From: Pseudomonas sp. C1C7 | GTDB lineage: Bacteria; Pseudomonadota; Gammaproteobacteria; Pseudomonadales; Pseudomonadaceae | NCBI RefSeq assembly: GCF_013359595.1 | Contig: NZ_JABFMP010000011.1 | Coordinates: 62,001 to 126,000 of the forward strand | DNA: 64,000 nt | Reading direction: 5' to 3' | In this document: one piece after another, positions 7,447-16,340 of the stretch | Position numbering within the stretch: the first letter of the stretch is position 1 | Layout: every line of letters begins with the position of its first letter | Made by a program: the position numbers and the translations under genes | The notes under the pieces: generated by a model | What the model was told of the DNA's origin: nothing | What the model saw: the letters and a program-made list of their open reading frames with translations, nothing else | Databases searched by the model: none

Positions 7447-7911
7447 ATGCACTGTCCCTTCTGCGGTGCCAACGACACCAAGGTCATCGACTCGCGTCTG
7501 GTCGCCGAGGGCGAACAGGTGCGCCGCCGGCGTGAATGCCTGGCCTGCGGCGAGCGTTTCACGACGTTCGAAACCGCTGAACTGGTGTTGCCGCGCCTGA
7601 TCAAAACCGACGGCAGTCGCCAGCCGTTCGACGAAGAAAAACTCCGCGCCGGCATGCAGCGTGCGCTGGAGAAGCGCCCGGTGAGTGTCGAGCGCCTCGA
7701 ATCGTCGCTGGTGCACATCAAACACAAACTGCGCGCCACCGGCGAGCGCGAGGTCAAGTCCCTCGTGGTCGGTGAGCTGGTGATGACCGAGCTGAAAAAG
7801 CTCGATGAAGTCGCCTACATCCGCTTCGCTTCGGTCTATCGCCGCTTCCAGGACCTCAACGAGTTCCGCGAAGAGATCGATCGCCTGGCCCGGGAGCCGG
7901 AGAAAGAATGA
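7447..7911 (+). CDS. nrdR: Transcriptional repressor NrdR
   Basis: Encodes 154 residues. The zinc ribbon uses Cys3, Cys6, Cys31 and Cys34 (HCPFC...CLAC), and the ATP-cone follows from about residue 47 ([28 protein letters not shown]). NrdR senses dATP/ATP and represses ribonucleotide reductase genes. The ATG at 7447 gives the conserved MHCPFCG start; a longer in-frame extension runs into the divergent gene. The stop overlaps the ribD start by four bases (ATGA), the standard nrdR-ribD pairing in gammaproteobacteria. Confidence 0.97.
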   Translation: MHCPFCGANDTKVIDSRLVAEGEQVRRRRECLACGERFTTFETAELVLPRLIKTDGSRQPFDEEKLRAGMQRALEKRPVSVERLESSLVHIKHKLRATGEREVKSLVVGELVMTELKKLDEVAYIRFASVYRRFQDLNEFREEIDRLAREPEKE

Positions 7912-9041
7912 CCACGCCTGCCGAGCAAGCCATCCTCGACGCCCATTACATGGCCCGCGCGCTGGAACTGGCGCGCCGCGGCCATTACACGACCCATCCC
8001 AACCCGCGGGTCGGCTGCGTGATCGTCCGTAACGGGCAGGTTGTCGGCGAAGGCTGGCACGTGCGTGCCGGCGAGCCCCATGCCGAAGTCCACGCCCTGC
8101 GCGCCGCCGGTGAATTGGCCAGGGGCGCCACCGCCTACGTGACCCTTGAACCTTGCAGCCACCACGGTCGTACGCCGCCTTGCGCCGACGCCTTGGTGAA
8201 GGCCGGCGTGGCGCGGGTCGTGGCAGCGATGCAGGACCCGAATCCGGAAGTTGCCGGTCGCGGCCTGCAACGCCTGGCGCAGGCTGGCATCGCCACCGAC
8301 AGCGGCGTGCTGGAAGGCGAGGCGCGCAAGCTCAATGAAGGCTTCCTCAAACGTATGGAGCACGGCTTGCCCTTTGTACGGGTCAAGCTGGCCATGAGCC
8401 TGGACGGCCGCACGGCGATGGAAAGCGGCGAAAGCCAATGGATCACCGGCCCAGCCGCGCGTTCGGCGGTTCAGCGCCTGCGCGCCCAGGCCAGCGCGGT
8501 GCTGACCGGCGCCGATACCGTGTTGACGGACAACGCCCGCCTGACCGTACGCGCCGATGAGCTGGGCCTGGATGCCGAGCAAACCGCGCTGGCCATGAGC
8601 CGGCCGCCCCTGCGCGTATTGGTCGACGGCCGCCTGCGGGTGCCGCCGGATGCGCCGTTCTTCAAGGCCGGGCCGGCACTGATCGCAACTTCCGTGGCGG
8701 TCGAGGAACAACACGCCAACGGTCCGGAATGCCTGATCGTGCCCGGCTTCGATGGCCAGGTCGATTTGCGCCAGTTACTGGTCGAGTTGGCCAACCGTGG
8801 CATCAACGAAGTGCTGGTCGAAGCGGGTCCACGGCTGGCGGGTGCTTTCGCTCAGCTGGGGCTGGTGGATGAGTTCCAGATCTTCATGGCCGGCAAGTTC
8901 CTGGGCTCCACGGCCCGGCCGTTGCTGGACTGGCCGCTCGCCCAAATGAAGGATGCGCCGGCGCTCAAAATCACTGAAATTCGCGCGGTGGGCGATGACT
9001 GGCGAGTCACTGCCATTCCTTTGCCAGCGGCGAGCGTATAA
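7908..9041 (+). CDS. ribD: Bifunctional diaminohydroxyphosphoribosylaminopyrimidine deaminase / 5-amino-6-(5-phosphoribosylamino)uracil reductase RibD
   Basis: Encodes 377 residues catalysing steps 2 and 3 of riboflavin synthesis. The N-terminal deaminase domain has the zinc site HAEV (58-61) and [11 protein letters not shown] (82-92; Cys83, Cys92); the C-terminal DHFR-like reductase begins near 150 with [13 protein letters not shown] and continues through [22 protein letters not shown]. Length and both active sites are normal. It is coupled to nrdR by ATGA and followed by ribE after 47 bp. Confidence 0.96.
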   Translation: MTTPAEQAILDAHYMARALELARRGHYTTHPNPRVGCVIVRNGQVVGEGWHVRAGEPHAEVHALRAAGELARGATAYVTLEPCSHHGRTPPCADALVKAGVARVVAAMQDPNPEVAGRGLQRLAQAGIATDSGVLEGEARKLNEGFLKRMEHGLPFVRVKLAMSLDGRTAMESGESQWITGPAARSAVQRLRAQASAVLTGADTVLTDNARLTVRADELGLDAEQTALAMSRPPLRVLVDGRLRVPPDAPFFKAGPALIATSVAVEEQHANGPECLIVPGFDGQVDLRQLLVELANRGINEVLVEAGPRLAGAFAQLGLVDEFQIFMAGKFLGSTARPLLDWPLAQMKDAPALKITEIRAVGDDWRVTAIPLPAASV

Positions 9042-9088
9042 TTCCCGGCCATCGTTACAGCGCTGGCTCTGTTCTCGAGGAGAACCCC

Positions 9089-9754
9089 ATGTTCACCGGC
9101 ATCATCGAATCCATCGGCAGTATCCGTGCATTGACCCCCAAAGGCGGAGATGTGCGGGTCCATGTAGCAACCGGCAAGCTCGACTTGAGCGACGTCAAAC
9201 TGGGCGACAGCATCGCGGTCAACGGCGTATGCCTGACCGCCGTTGAACTGCCGGGCAATGGCTTCGCGGCGGACGTCAGCCGTGAAACCCTCGACTGCAC
9301 CGCCATGAACGACCTGAAAAGCGGCAGCCCGGTCAACCTGGAAAAAGCCCTGACGCCGACCACCCGCCTGGGCGGGCATCTGGTCAGCGGCCACGTCGAT
9401 GGCGTGGGCGAAGTGGTTGCCCGCACCGAGAACGCACGGGCCGTGGAATTCCGCATCCGCGCCCCGAAGGAACTGGCCAAGTACATCGCCCATAAAGGCT
9501 CGATCACCGTCGACGGCACCAGCCTGACCGTGAACGCGGTCGATGGCGCCGAGTTCCTGCTGACCATCATTCCCCACACCCTGACCGAAACCATCATGGC
9601 GTCGTACCAGCCAGGCCGTCGGGTGAATCTGGAAGTCGATTTGCTCGCCCGTTACCTGGAGCGCCTGCTGCTGGGCGACAAGGCGGCGGAACCTGCAGCT
9701 GGCAGCACCATTACCGAAAGCTTCCTGGCCCAAAACGGCTACCTCAAATCCTGA
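9089..9754 (+). CDS. ribE: Riboflavin synthase (alpha chain)
   Basis: Encodes 221 residues; converts two 6,7-dimethyl-8-ribityllumazines to riboflavin plus the pyrimidine substrate. The conserved start MFTGIIESIG and the internally duplicated lumazine-binding domain are visible (LGDSIAVNGVCLTAVEL in the first half, KGSITVDGTSLTVNAV in the second). A strong ribosome site GAGGAGAA lies upstream. Called ribC in some Pseudomonas annotations. It functions with RibH, encoded about 1.2 kb downstream. Confidence 0.95.
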   Translation: MFTGIIESIGSIRALTPKGGDVRVHVATGKLDLSDVKLGDSIAVNGVCLTAVELPGNGFAADVSRETLDCTAMNDLKSGSPVNLEKALTPTTRLGGHLVSGHVDGVGEVVARTENARAVEFRIRAPKELAKYIAHKGSITVDGTSLTVNAVDGAEFLLTIIPHTLTETIMASYQPGRRVNLEVDLLARYLERLLLGDKAAEPAAGSTITESFLAQNGYLKS

Positions 9755-9777
9755 ATTTTGAAAGAAGGGGGTGCCTT

Positions 9778-10869
9778 GTGGCGCTCAATAGCATCGAAGA
9801 ACTGGTTGAAGACATCCGCCAAGGCAAGATGGTCATCCTCATGGATGACGAAGACCGCGAGAACGAAGGCGACCTGATCATGGCCGCCGAGTGCTGCAAG
9901 CCCGAGCACATCAACTTCATGGCCAAGCACGCCCGTGGCCTGATCTGCATGCCGATGACCCGCGAGCGCTGCGAGCTGCTCAAGCTGCCCTTGATGGCGC
10001 CGCGCAATGGTTCCGGTTTCGGCACCAAGTTCACCGTGTCGATCGAAGCGGCCACCGGCGTGACCACCGGCATCTCCGCCGCCGACCGCGCCCGCACCGT
10101 GCAGGCGGCTGCCGCCAAGGACGCCAAGGCCGAAGACATCGTCAGCCCCGGCCACATCTTCCCGCTGATGGCCCAGGCCGGCGGCACCCTGGCCCGCGCC
10201 GGCCACACCGAAGCGGCCTGCGACCTGGCGCGCATGGCCGGTTTCGAGCCGAGCGGCGTGATCTGCGAAGTGATGAACGACGACGGCACCATGTCCCGTC
10301 GTGCCGAACTGGAAACCTTCGCCGCCGAACACAACATCAAGATCGGCACCATCGCCGACCTGATTCACTACCGGATGATCCACGAACGTACCGTTCAGCG
10401 GATTGCCGAGCAGCCGCTGGACAGCGAACTGGGCCAATTCAACCTGGTGACCTATCGTGATTCGGTGGAAGGCGACGTGCACATGGCCCTGACCCTGGGC
10501 AATGTCTGCGCCGAGGAACCGACCCTGGTTCGTGTGCATAACATGGACCCGCTGCGCGACCTGCTGATGGTCAAGCAACCGGGCCGCTGGAGTCTGCGCG
10601 CCGCCATGGCCGCGGTGGCCGAGGCCGGCAGCGGTGTGGTGCTGTTGCTCGGTCACCCGCTCGATGGCGATGTCCTGCTGGCGCACATCCGCGAAAACAG
10701 CGAGCACCCGGCGGTGAAAAAACCGACCACCTACAGCACTGTGGGTGCCGGTTCGCAGATCCTGCGTGACCTGGGCGTGCGCAAAATGCGCCTGATGTCG
10801 GCGCCGATGAAATTTAATGCGATATCCGGTTTCGATCTGGAAGTTGTAGAATACGTGCCCTCCGAATAA
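9778..10869 (+). CDS. ribBA: 3,4-dihydroxy-2-butanone-4-phosphate synthase with degenerate GTP cyclohydrolase II-like domain
   Basis: Encodes 363 residues from a GTG start with AAGAAGGGG before it. The N-terminal half is a complete DHBP synthase (MDDEDRENEGDLIMAAE, then GLICMPMT, SAADRARTV, PGHIFPL, GHTEAACDLA). The C-terminal half (from about 210, LGQFNLVTYRD) aligns with GTP cyclohydrolase II but has no ECLTGD...RCDCG zinc motif; the region reads ALTLGNVCAEEPTLVRVHN instead, so GCHII activity is most likely absent. The ribA gene at 14406 has the motif intact. Such hybrids are common in Pseudomonas, where the second domain may be regulatory. Confidence 0.93.
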   Translation: MALNSIEELVEDIRQGKMVILMDDEDRENEGDLIMAAECCKPEHINFMAKHARGLICMPMTRERCELLKLPLMAPRNGSGFGTKFTVSIEAATGVTTGISAADRARTVQAAAAKDAKAEDIVSPGHIFPLMAQAGGTLARAGHTEAACDLARMAGFEPSGVICEVMNDDGTMSRRAELETFAAEHNIKIGTIADLIHYRMIHERTVQRIAEQPLDSELGQFNLVTYRDSVEGDVHMALTLGNVCAEEPTLVRVHNMDPLRDLLMVKQPGRWSLRAAMAAVAEAGSGVVLLLGHPLDGDVLLAHIRENSEHPAVKKPTTYSTVGAGSQILRDLGVRKMRLMSAPMKFNAISGFDLEVVEYVPSE

Positions 10870-10915
10870 TGACCGGGTGTTTCCGGCCAGTAATTCGCGG
10901 TTCAAATATCACTGA

Positions 10916-10938
10916 GGGGCGCGTAGAAGACGCGTCCC
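10916..10938 (+). other. Imperfect hairpin in the ribBA-ribH gap
   Basis: ggggcgcgt and acgcgtccc can pair with one mismatch around a 5-base loop, 22 bases before ribH. It lacks a T tract, so it is more likely an mRNA structure than a terminator. Function unknown. Confidence 0.35.
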
Positions 10939-10960
10939 GGCTCTTTAAGAGATCTATCGA

Positions 10961-11437
10961 ATGACCCTGAAGACCATCGAAGGTACGTTCATCGCCCCTA
11001 AAGGCCGCTACGCTCTGGTAGTGGGCCGTTTCAACAGCTTCGTCGTTGAAAGCCTGGTCAGCGGTGCAATCGATGCCCTGGTTCGCCATGGCGTGAGCGA
11101 AAGCGACATCACCATCATCCGTGCCCCTGGCGCCTTCGAAATCCCGCTGGTTGCGCAGAAAGTCGCTCAGAAGGGCGAGTTCGCGGCAATCATCGCCCTG
11201 GGCGCGGTCATTCGTGGCGGCACTCCGCACTTCGAATACGTGGCGGGTGAATGCACCAAGGGCCTGGCCCAAGTGTCCATGGAGTTCGGCGTACCGGTCG
11301 CCTTTGGCGTGCTGACCGTCGATTCCATCGAGCAAGCCATCGAACGTTCCGGCACCAAGGCCGGCAACAAAGGTGCTGAAGCTGCCCTGTCCGCTCTGGA
11401 AATGGTCAGCCTGCTGGCGCAGTTGGAGGCCAAGTGA
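10961..11437 (+). CDS. ribH: 6,7-dimethyl-8-ribityllumazine synthase
   Basis: Encodes 158 residues. Family motifs are [15 protein letters not shown], the phosphate-binding APGAFEIPL, and [14 protein letters not shown], whose histidine is the catalytic base. The enzyme condenses the RibD/phosphatase product with DHBP and forms icosahedral or pentameric shells. The stop overlaps the GTG start of nusB (GTGA), matching the classic ribH-nusB coupling. Confidence 0.97.
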   Translation: MTLKTIEGTFIAPKGRYALVVGRFNSFVVESLVSGAIDALVRHGVSESDITIIRAPGAFEIPLVAQKVAQKGEFAAIIALGAVIRGGTPHFEYVAGECTKGLAQVSMEFGVPVAFGVLTVDSIEQAIERSGTKAGNKGAEAALSALEMVSLLAQLEAK

Positions 11438-11934
11438 TTAGCGACGAAAGCGATCGTTTCAACCCGCGCGATCCAAAGCCTGCCGATGCCGGCAAGCCAT
11501 CGAAAAGCGCCAAGCGTCGCGAAGCCCGTCAGCTCGCGACCCAGGCCCTGTATCAATGGCACATGGCCCGTCAGTCGCTGAACGAGATCGAAGCGCAGTT
11601 CCGGGTCGATAACGATTTCACCGATGTCGATGGCGCCTACTTCCGCGAAATCCTGCACGGGGTTCCGCAGTTCAAGACCGAAATCGACACCGCGCTCAAG
11701 CCTTGCCTGGACCTGACGATCGAAGAGCTGGACCCGGTTGAACTGGCGGTTCTGCGCCTGTCCACCTGGGAACTGCTCAAGCGCGTCGACGTGCCTTACC
11801 GCGTTGTGATCAACGAAGGTATCGAACTGGCCAAGGTCTTCGGTTCCACCGACGGCCACAAGTTCGTCAACGGTGTACTCGACAAGCTGGCACCGCGTCT
11901 GCGTGAAGCTGAAGTGAAGGCGTTCAAGCGCTGA
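11434..11934 (+). CDS. nusB: Transcription antitermination factor NusB
   Basis: Encodes 166 residues from a GTG overlapping the ribH stop. After a hydrophilic N-terminal extension (about 25 residues: [20 protein letters not shown]) comes the all-helical NusB core ([18 protein letters not shown]... [33 protein letters not shown]). NusB binds boxA RNA together with NusE/S10 in rRNA antitermination. The extension is usual in pseudomonads. Confidence 0.96.
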   Translation: MISDESDRFNPRDPKPADAGKPSKSAKRREARQLATQALYQWHMARQSLNEIEAQFRVDNDFTDVDGAYFREILHGVPQFKTEIDTALKPCLDLTIEELDPVELAVLRLSTWELLKRVDVPYRVVINEGIELAKVFGSTDGHKFVNGVLDKLAPRLREAEVKAFKR

Positions 11935-11962
11935 CAGGCGCTTGGAGTGTCGACACCAGTCC

Positions 11963-12928
11963 ATGGGCGAGTTTGAGCTGATCCGTAATTTCTTCGCCGC
12001 CGCGCCCTGTGCGCAAGGCGGCGAAGGCGTTGCCCTCGGGATCGGCGATGACTGCGCCCTGCTGGCTGTTCCTCCCGGGGAGCAGTTGGCGATTTCCACC
12101 GACACCCTCGTGGCCGGTGTACATTTCGCAGACCCCTGCGACCCGTTTCTGCTCGGTCAGCGCTCGCTGGCTGTTGCGGTCAGCGACTTGGCCGCCATGG
12201 GCGCCACCCCCATTGCCTTTACCCTTGCCCTGACCTTGCCGTCGGTGACCTCCGACTGGCTGCAAGCCTATGCCCGCGGTTTGAACCAGATGGCGCAGAG
12301 CTGCGGCGTGGCCCTGGTGGGCGGCGATACCACGCGCGGGCCGTTGAGCCTGACCATGACCGTGTTCGGTCGTGTGCCGGCCGGCCAGGCCCTGACCCGC
12401 AGCGGCGCGCAACCCGGTGACCTACTGTGTGTGGGAGGTGACCTGGGCAATGCGGCCGGGGCGTTGCCGCTGGTGCTTGGCCAGCGTACTGCCGAGGCGG
12501 CCATCGCCGAACCGCTGCTGGCGCACTACTGGTCGCCGCAACCGCAACTGACATTGGGTCGGGCGCTGCGGGGCAAGGCGACGTCAGCGATGGATATCTC
12601 CGACGGCCTGCTCGCCGATTGCGGGCACATTGCCCTGGCGTCGAACGTCGGCCTGCAAGTCGAGCTCGAGCGCCTGCCGATGTCGGCGGCGCTGCGGGCC
12701 TTTCTCGGTGAAACGGGCGCGCAGAACGCCGCGCTCAGTGGCGGCGACGATTACGTTTTGGCCTTCACCCTACCGTCCGTCGAGTTGCCTGCGATGCTGG
12801 CCGATGGATGGCCAGTCCATGTGGTCGGACGTGTAGTGAGCGGGCAGGGCGTGACCCTGCTGGATGCCGACGGACAAGACATCACCCCGCAAATCCGGGG
12901 TTATCAACATTTTCGGGAGACACCGTGA
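11963..12928 (+). CDS. thiL: Thiamine-monophosphate kinase
   Basis: Encodes 321 residues; phosphorylates TMP to thiamine diphosphate. The start MGEFELIRNFF is the family's, followed by GIGDDCALL (metal and nucleotide binding), DTLVAGVHF, and later SAMDISDGLLADCGHIA and SGGDDYVLAFT. An upstream TTG (11942) is possible but would add non-conserved residues. The stop overlaps the pgpA GTG start (GTGA). The nusB-thiL-pgpA order is conserved in many proteobacteria. Confidence 0.95.
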   Translation: MGEFELIRNFFAAAPCAQGGEGVALGIGDDCALLAVPPGEQLAISTDTLVAGVHFADPCDPFLLGQRSLAVAVSDLAAMGATPIAFTLALTLPSVTSDWLQAYARGLNQMAQSCGVALVGGDTTRGPLSLTMTVFGRVPAGQALTRSGAQPGDLLCVGGDLGNAAGALPLVLGQRTAEAAIAEPLLAHYWSPQPQLTLGRALRGKATSAMDISDGLLADCGHIALASNVGLQVELERLPMSAALRAFLGETGAQNAALSGGDDYVLAFTLPSVELPAMLADGWPVHVVGRVVSGQGVTLLDADGQDITPQIRGYQHFRETP

Positions 12929-13428
12929 CAGACCATCCCAAGCAGGTCCCGGCGGAATTCGTACCGCCGTCGGTCTGGCGCAATCCATGGCATTTCCTGG
13001 CGTTCGGCTTCGGCTCGGGCACCTTGCCAAAGGCACCGGGCACCTGGGGGTCGTTAGTTGCGCTACCCTTTATCCCGTTATGGCAAATGTTGCCCGATTG
13101 GGGCTACTGGCTGATGTTGGGCATCACCATGCTGTTCGGCTTCTGGCTGTGCGGCAAGGTGGCCGACGATTTGCGTGTGCACGACCACGAAGGCATCGTC
13201 TGGGACGAGATGGTCGGGATGTGGATCACCCTGTGGCTGGTGCCGGAAGGCTGGCAGTGGCTGTTGGCGGGTTTCCTGGTGTTCCGCTTCTTCGATATTC
13301 TCAAGCCCTGGCCGATACGCTGGGTAGACCGGCATGTGCACGGCGGCGTCGGGATCATGCTCGATGACGTATTGGCCGGTGTGTTTGCCTGGTTGGCCAT
13401 GCAAGGGTTGGTGTGGATGTTCGCCTGA
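12925..13428 (+). CDS. pgpA: Phosphatidylglycerophosphatase A
   Basis: Encodes 167 residues from a GTG with GGGAG before it, overlapping thiL by GTGA. PgpA dephosphorylates phosphatidylglycerophosphate in the inner membrane. Motifs include GFGSGTLPKAPGTWGSL, DDLRVHDHEGIVWDEMVG (acidic metal site) and RFFDILKPWPIRWVD; three to four hydrophobic segments are present. A longer frame beginning inside thiL is not the gene. Confidence 0.95.
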   Translation: MTDHPKQVPAEFVPPSVWRNPWHFLAFGFGSGTLPKAPGTWGSLVALPFIPLWQMLPDWGYWLMLGITMLFGFWLCGKVADDLRVHDHEGIVWDEMVGMWITLWLVPEGWQWLLAGFLVFRFFDILKPWPIRWVDRHVHGGVGIMLDDVLAGVFAWLAMQGLVWMFA

Positions 13429-13480
13429 CTGGAGAGGTTAACAGGCGATTACCGGGAGAACTTGACTGGGAGAATCAAGG

Positions 13481-14218
13481 ATGGCTCTACGCGGGTTGAT
13501 GGTGTTGGTGCTGACCTTGTTTTGCTCATTCGCCCAGGCGGAGGAGGCCGCAACCACGCCGTCGGTGATTCACCTGGCCAGCGAGGATTGGGAAGACTAC
13601 ACCGCCGCCAATGGCCAGGGCCTGGGTTGGGACGTGCTGCGCAAGGTCTTCGAGCCGGCGGGCGTCCAGCTGGATATCCGCAGCGAACCTTATCTGCGCT
13701 CCATCGGCCTGGCCGAGCGTGGCGAAGTGGATGCCTGTGTCGGCTCCTACCGCGACGAGTCTGAAGCGCTGCTCTACCCGCACTGGAATTTCGATACCGA
13801 TCACATCTACGCCCTGGGCCTGGCCAGTAGCCCGGTGCCGACCCCGGAAACCCTGGGTGATTACCGACTGGCCTGGGTCCGCGGCTACGATTACCAGGAT
13901 TACCTGCCCAACATCCGCCACTACGATGAAGTGGTCCGCCGCACCGGCATCATTTCGATGCTCACCTACAAGCGCGTCGACTACTACATCGATGCACTCA
14001 CCGAGGTGGATTTCGTCCTCAATCGCGCCAAGGATCCCTCACAGTTCCGTCGCACCCACATTGCAGAACTGCCGCTCTACCTGTGTTTCAGCAAGACCCC
14101 CCAGGCCCGCGCGCTGATGGCCCTGTTCGATGAGCGCATGGAAAAACTGGTGAAAAGCGGCGAGCTGAAGCCGATTTTCGAGCGTTGGAAACAGCCTTAT
14201 CCATTCGACAAAAACTGA
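13481..14218 (+). CDS. Periplasmic substrate-binding protein (amino-acid-type, SBP family 3)
   Basis: Encodes 245 residues: signal peptide (MALRGLMVLVLTLFCSFAQA) and a type II periplasmic-binding fold (IHLASEDWEDYTAANGQGLGWDVLRKVFEPAG... ERGEVDACVGSYRDE ... LFDERMEKLVKSGELKPIFERW). No permease or ATPase gene is adjacent, so it may act with a distant transporter or as a sensor-type orphan. The ligand cannot be told from sequence. The upstream pgpA gene ends 52 bp before it, so it may be read from the same transcript or its own promoter. Confidence 0.75.
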   Translation: MALRGLMVLVLTLFCSFAQAEEAATTPSVIHLASEDWEDYTAANGQGLGWDVLRKVFEPAGVQLDIRSEPYLRSIGLAERGEVDACVGSYRDESEALLYPHWNFDTDHIYALGLASSPVPTPETLGDYRLAWVRGYDYQDYLPNIRHYDEVVRRTGIISMLTYKRVDYYIDALTEVDFVLNRAKDPSQFRRTHIAELPLYLCFSKTPQARALMALFDERMEKLVKSGELKPIFERWKQPYPFDKN

Positions 14219-14244
14219 GTCTGGCCCGGTAACTCGCCTTTGAC

Positions 14245-14278
14245 CTCTGTGGGAGCGAGCCTGCTCGCTCCCACAGAG
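14245..14278. repeat. Single palindromic REP-type element
   Basis: ctctgtgggagcgagc, a central ct, and gctcgctcccacagag form one near-perfect palindrome just after the binding-protein gene. It is a fused version of the family B REP and could act as a Rho-independent-like stem without T tract. Confidence 0.8.
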
Positions 14279-14405
14279 GGTTTGGGCAGGCCATATCAAA
14301 CTTTTTGATGGTTATGCTCGATAATTCAGCCTAAGCGTCGGTTGGAACGTGCTGTTACAATGCCGGCCTGCGAATCTTCAGTCTTCTTAGATCAGGAGCA
14401 CACCG

Positions 14406-15023
14406 GTGCCTGTCGTTTTTGTCGCCGCTTCCAAGCTGCCAACGCCTTTTGCGCAATTCACCATGCACGGCTTTCTCGATGAAGCCACCGGCCGCGAGCA
14501 CGTTGTGCTGAGCCTGGGTGAGATCGCCGACGGTGCCCCGGTACTCGGCCGGTTGCATTCCGAGTGCCTGACGGGCGACGCCCTGTTCAGCCAGCGTTGC
14601 GACTGCGGCTCGCAACTGGAAGCCGCGCTGCAGGCCATCGCCCGCGAAGGCCGTGGCGTGCTGCTGTACTTGCGTCAGGAAGGCCGCGGCATTGGTCTTC
14701 TGAACAAGATCCGCGCCTACGAGCTGCAGGACGGCGGTGCCGACACCGTTGAAGCCAACGAGCGCCTGGGCTTTGCCGCCGACCAGCGTGATTACGCCAT
14801 GTGCCTGCCGATGCTGGAGCACCTGGGCGTGAAATCCCTGCGCCTGATGACCAACAACCCACGCAAGGTCAAAGCCTTGACCGACATGGGTATCGTGGTG
14901 GCCGAGCGCGTGCCGCTGCACACCGGTCACAATCCGCACAACAAACTCTACCTGGCGACCAAGGCCAGCAAGCTCGACCACATGATGGGCAACGAGCACC
15001 AGGGCGAGGTAGACCGCGCGTGA
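14406..15023 (+). CDS. ribA: GTP cyclohydrolase II
   Basis: Encodes 205 residues from a GTG with AGGAGC about 7 bases upstream. It opens the imidazole ring of GTP, the first step of riboflavin synthesis. The zinc ligands Cys54, Cys65 and Cys67 ([16 protein letters not shown]) and the catalytic [11 protein letters not shown] are intact, unlike the C-terminal domain of RibBA. It therefore supplies the activity missing from the main rib cluster 3 kb away. The stop overlaps the next gene's GTG (GTGA). Confidence 0.96.
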   Translation: MPVVFVAASKLPTPFAQFTMHGFLDEATGREHVVLSLGEIADGAPVLGRLHSECLTGDALFSQRCDCGSQLEAALQAIAREGRGVLLYLRQEGRGIGLLNKIRAYELQDGGADTVEANERLGFAADQRDYAMCLPMLEHLGVKSLRLMTNNPRKVKALTDMGIVVAERVPLHTGHNPHNKLYLATKASKLDHMMGNEHQGEVDRA

Positions 15024-15439
15024 CCCGAGGTCAGGTGCGGCGGCGACTGTCCGTCAACTGGTGGCAATACTTCGCGCTGGCGCTATTGCCGCTGTTCGTG
15101 ATCAATGGCGTGTTCGGTGAGGGCGAGGCGATCCTGCCCGTGCTGGCGATGCCGTTTTTCATCGCCGGCGTGGCCTCGATGTTTGTCAGCCTGAAGTTCT
15201 TCGGTCGCTACAAGCACGCCTTGATCGCCACGCAAAAAGCCCTCGACACCCCGGAAGAACCCGCGGCCTGGATCAGCCTCGCGGCCAAGCGGCGCATGGC
15301 ATTCCTCGCCGCCAGCCTGCCGGCGTGGATCGGTGCACTGGCGGTGTTCGTCGGTCTTGAAGCCGTGCCGTTGATGCTGCTGGCGCTGTCGACCGCCGTG
15401 CTGTTTTACCTCTACCGTATCCCGCGCCAGCTGGCTTGA
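15020..15439 (+). CDS. Small integral membrane protein downstream of ribA
   Basis: Encodes 139 residues from a GTG overlapping the ribA stop. Four hydrophobic segments are visible: [54 protein letters not shown] and [16 protein letters not shown]. The loop between segments 2 and 3 is basic ([15 protein letters not shown]). No family function is recognised. It is coupled to both neighbours (GTGA upstream, TGATG downstream). Confidence 0.75.
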   Translation: MTRGQVRRRLSVNWWQYFALALLPLFVINGVFGEGEAILPVLAMPFFIAGVASMFVSLKFFGRYKHALIATQKALDTPEEPAAWISLAAKRRMAFLAASLPAWIGALAVFVGLEAVPLMLLALSTAVLFYLYRIPRQLA

Positions 15440-16239
15440 TGCGTTCTTTCTGGCTGGCCTGTCTGCTGCTGGCCTCAAGCGGGTCGGCAATGGCAGTCGA
15501 GCGGGTGGTCAGCCTTGCACCGTCACTCTCGGAAATCGTCGTCGAACTGGGCTCCGCCGATCTGCTGGTGGGGGTTCTGGATGCCGGCGAACGTCCCTCT
15601 GAACTGAAGAACCTGCCCTCCGTTGGCCGCTACGGTCAGTTGGACATGGAGCGGCTGCTCAGCCTGAAGCCCGATCTGCTGTTGCTCTGGCCCGGCAGCG
15701 TCGGTCCGGCCCAGCGCGAACAGCTCAAGCGCCTGAACATTCCCATCTTCGTCGCCGAACCGCACAACTTCGCCGAACTCACCGTACAGATCGAAGCCAT
15801 CGCCGCGCGGCTCGGGCGATCTGAACGTGGGACGGCATTGGTGGGGGATTTGCGTCGACGGCTGGCGGAGCTGCGTCAGCGTTATCGGCGGGAGCAGCCG
15901 TTGCGCGGCTTTTATCAGGTATGGGACCGGCCGCTGTACACCGTTGGTGGTGGGCAGATCATCAGTGATGCGCTGGATGTCTGTGGTGTGCGCAACCTGT
16001 TTGCCGATCTGACATTGCCAGCGCCGCAGGTGAGTGTGGAGGCGGTATTGTTGCGTAATCCCGAAGTGATATTGGCGGGAGATCAGGCTCAGCTGGATGC
16101 CTGGAAGGCCTGGCCGCAAGTCGATGCGGTGGTTCACAAGCAGTTGCTGTTGGTCACCGACAAAGGCCTGGAGCGGCCGAGTGGGCAGATGGTCGAGGCG
16201 ACCGCCAAACTCTGCCACCTGATCCAGCCCGATCGTTGA
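15439..16239 (+). CDS. btuF: BtuF-like cobalamin ABC transporter substrate-binding protein
   Basis: Encodes 266 residues: signal peptide ([19 protein letters not shown]) and a helical-backbone periplasmic-binding fold (ERVVSLAPSLSEIVVELGSADLLVGV... GQLDMERLLSLKPDLLLLW). The E-x-L/V corrin-type sequence and the facing btuB gene support vitamin B12 binding, although no BtuC/BtuD are here. The ATG at 15439 overlaps the preceding TGA by one base (TGATG). The region FYQVWDRPLYTVGGGQIISDAL is characteristic of BtuF. Confidence 0.8.
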   Translation: MRSFWLACLLLASSGSAMAVERVVSLAPSLSEIVVELGSADLLVGVLDAGERPSELKNLPSVGRYGQLDMERLLSLKPDLLLLWPGSVGPAQREQLKRLNIPIFVAEPHNFAELTVQIEAIAARLGRSERGTALVGDLRRRLAELRQRYRREQPLRGFYQVWDRPLYTVGGGQIISDALDVCGVRNLFADLTLPAPQVSVEAVLLRNPEVILAGDQAQLDAWKAWPQVDAVVHKQLLLVTDKGLERPSGQMVEATAKLCHLIQPDR

Positions 16240-16252
16240 GTATCCACAAACC

Positions 16253-16335
16253 CCTGTAGGAGCTGCCGAAGGCTGCGATCTTTTGATTTTGTTTTTGAAG
16301 ATCAAAAGATCGCAGCCTTCGGCAGCTCCTACAGG
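16253..16335. repeat. Family A repeat pair between btuF and btuB
   Basis: A perfect-looking pair of cctgtaggagctgccgaagg arms in inverted orientation around a T/A-rich spacer, between two converging genes. It is the textbook form of this family in the window. Confidence 0.92.
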
Positions 16336-16340
16336 TGATT

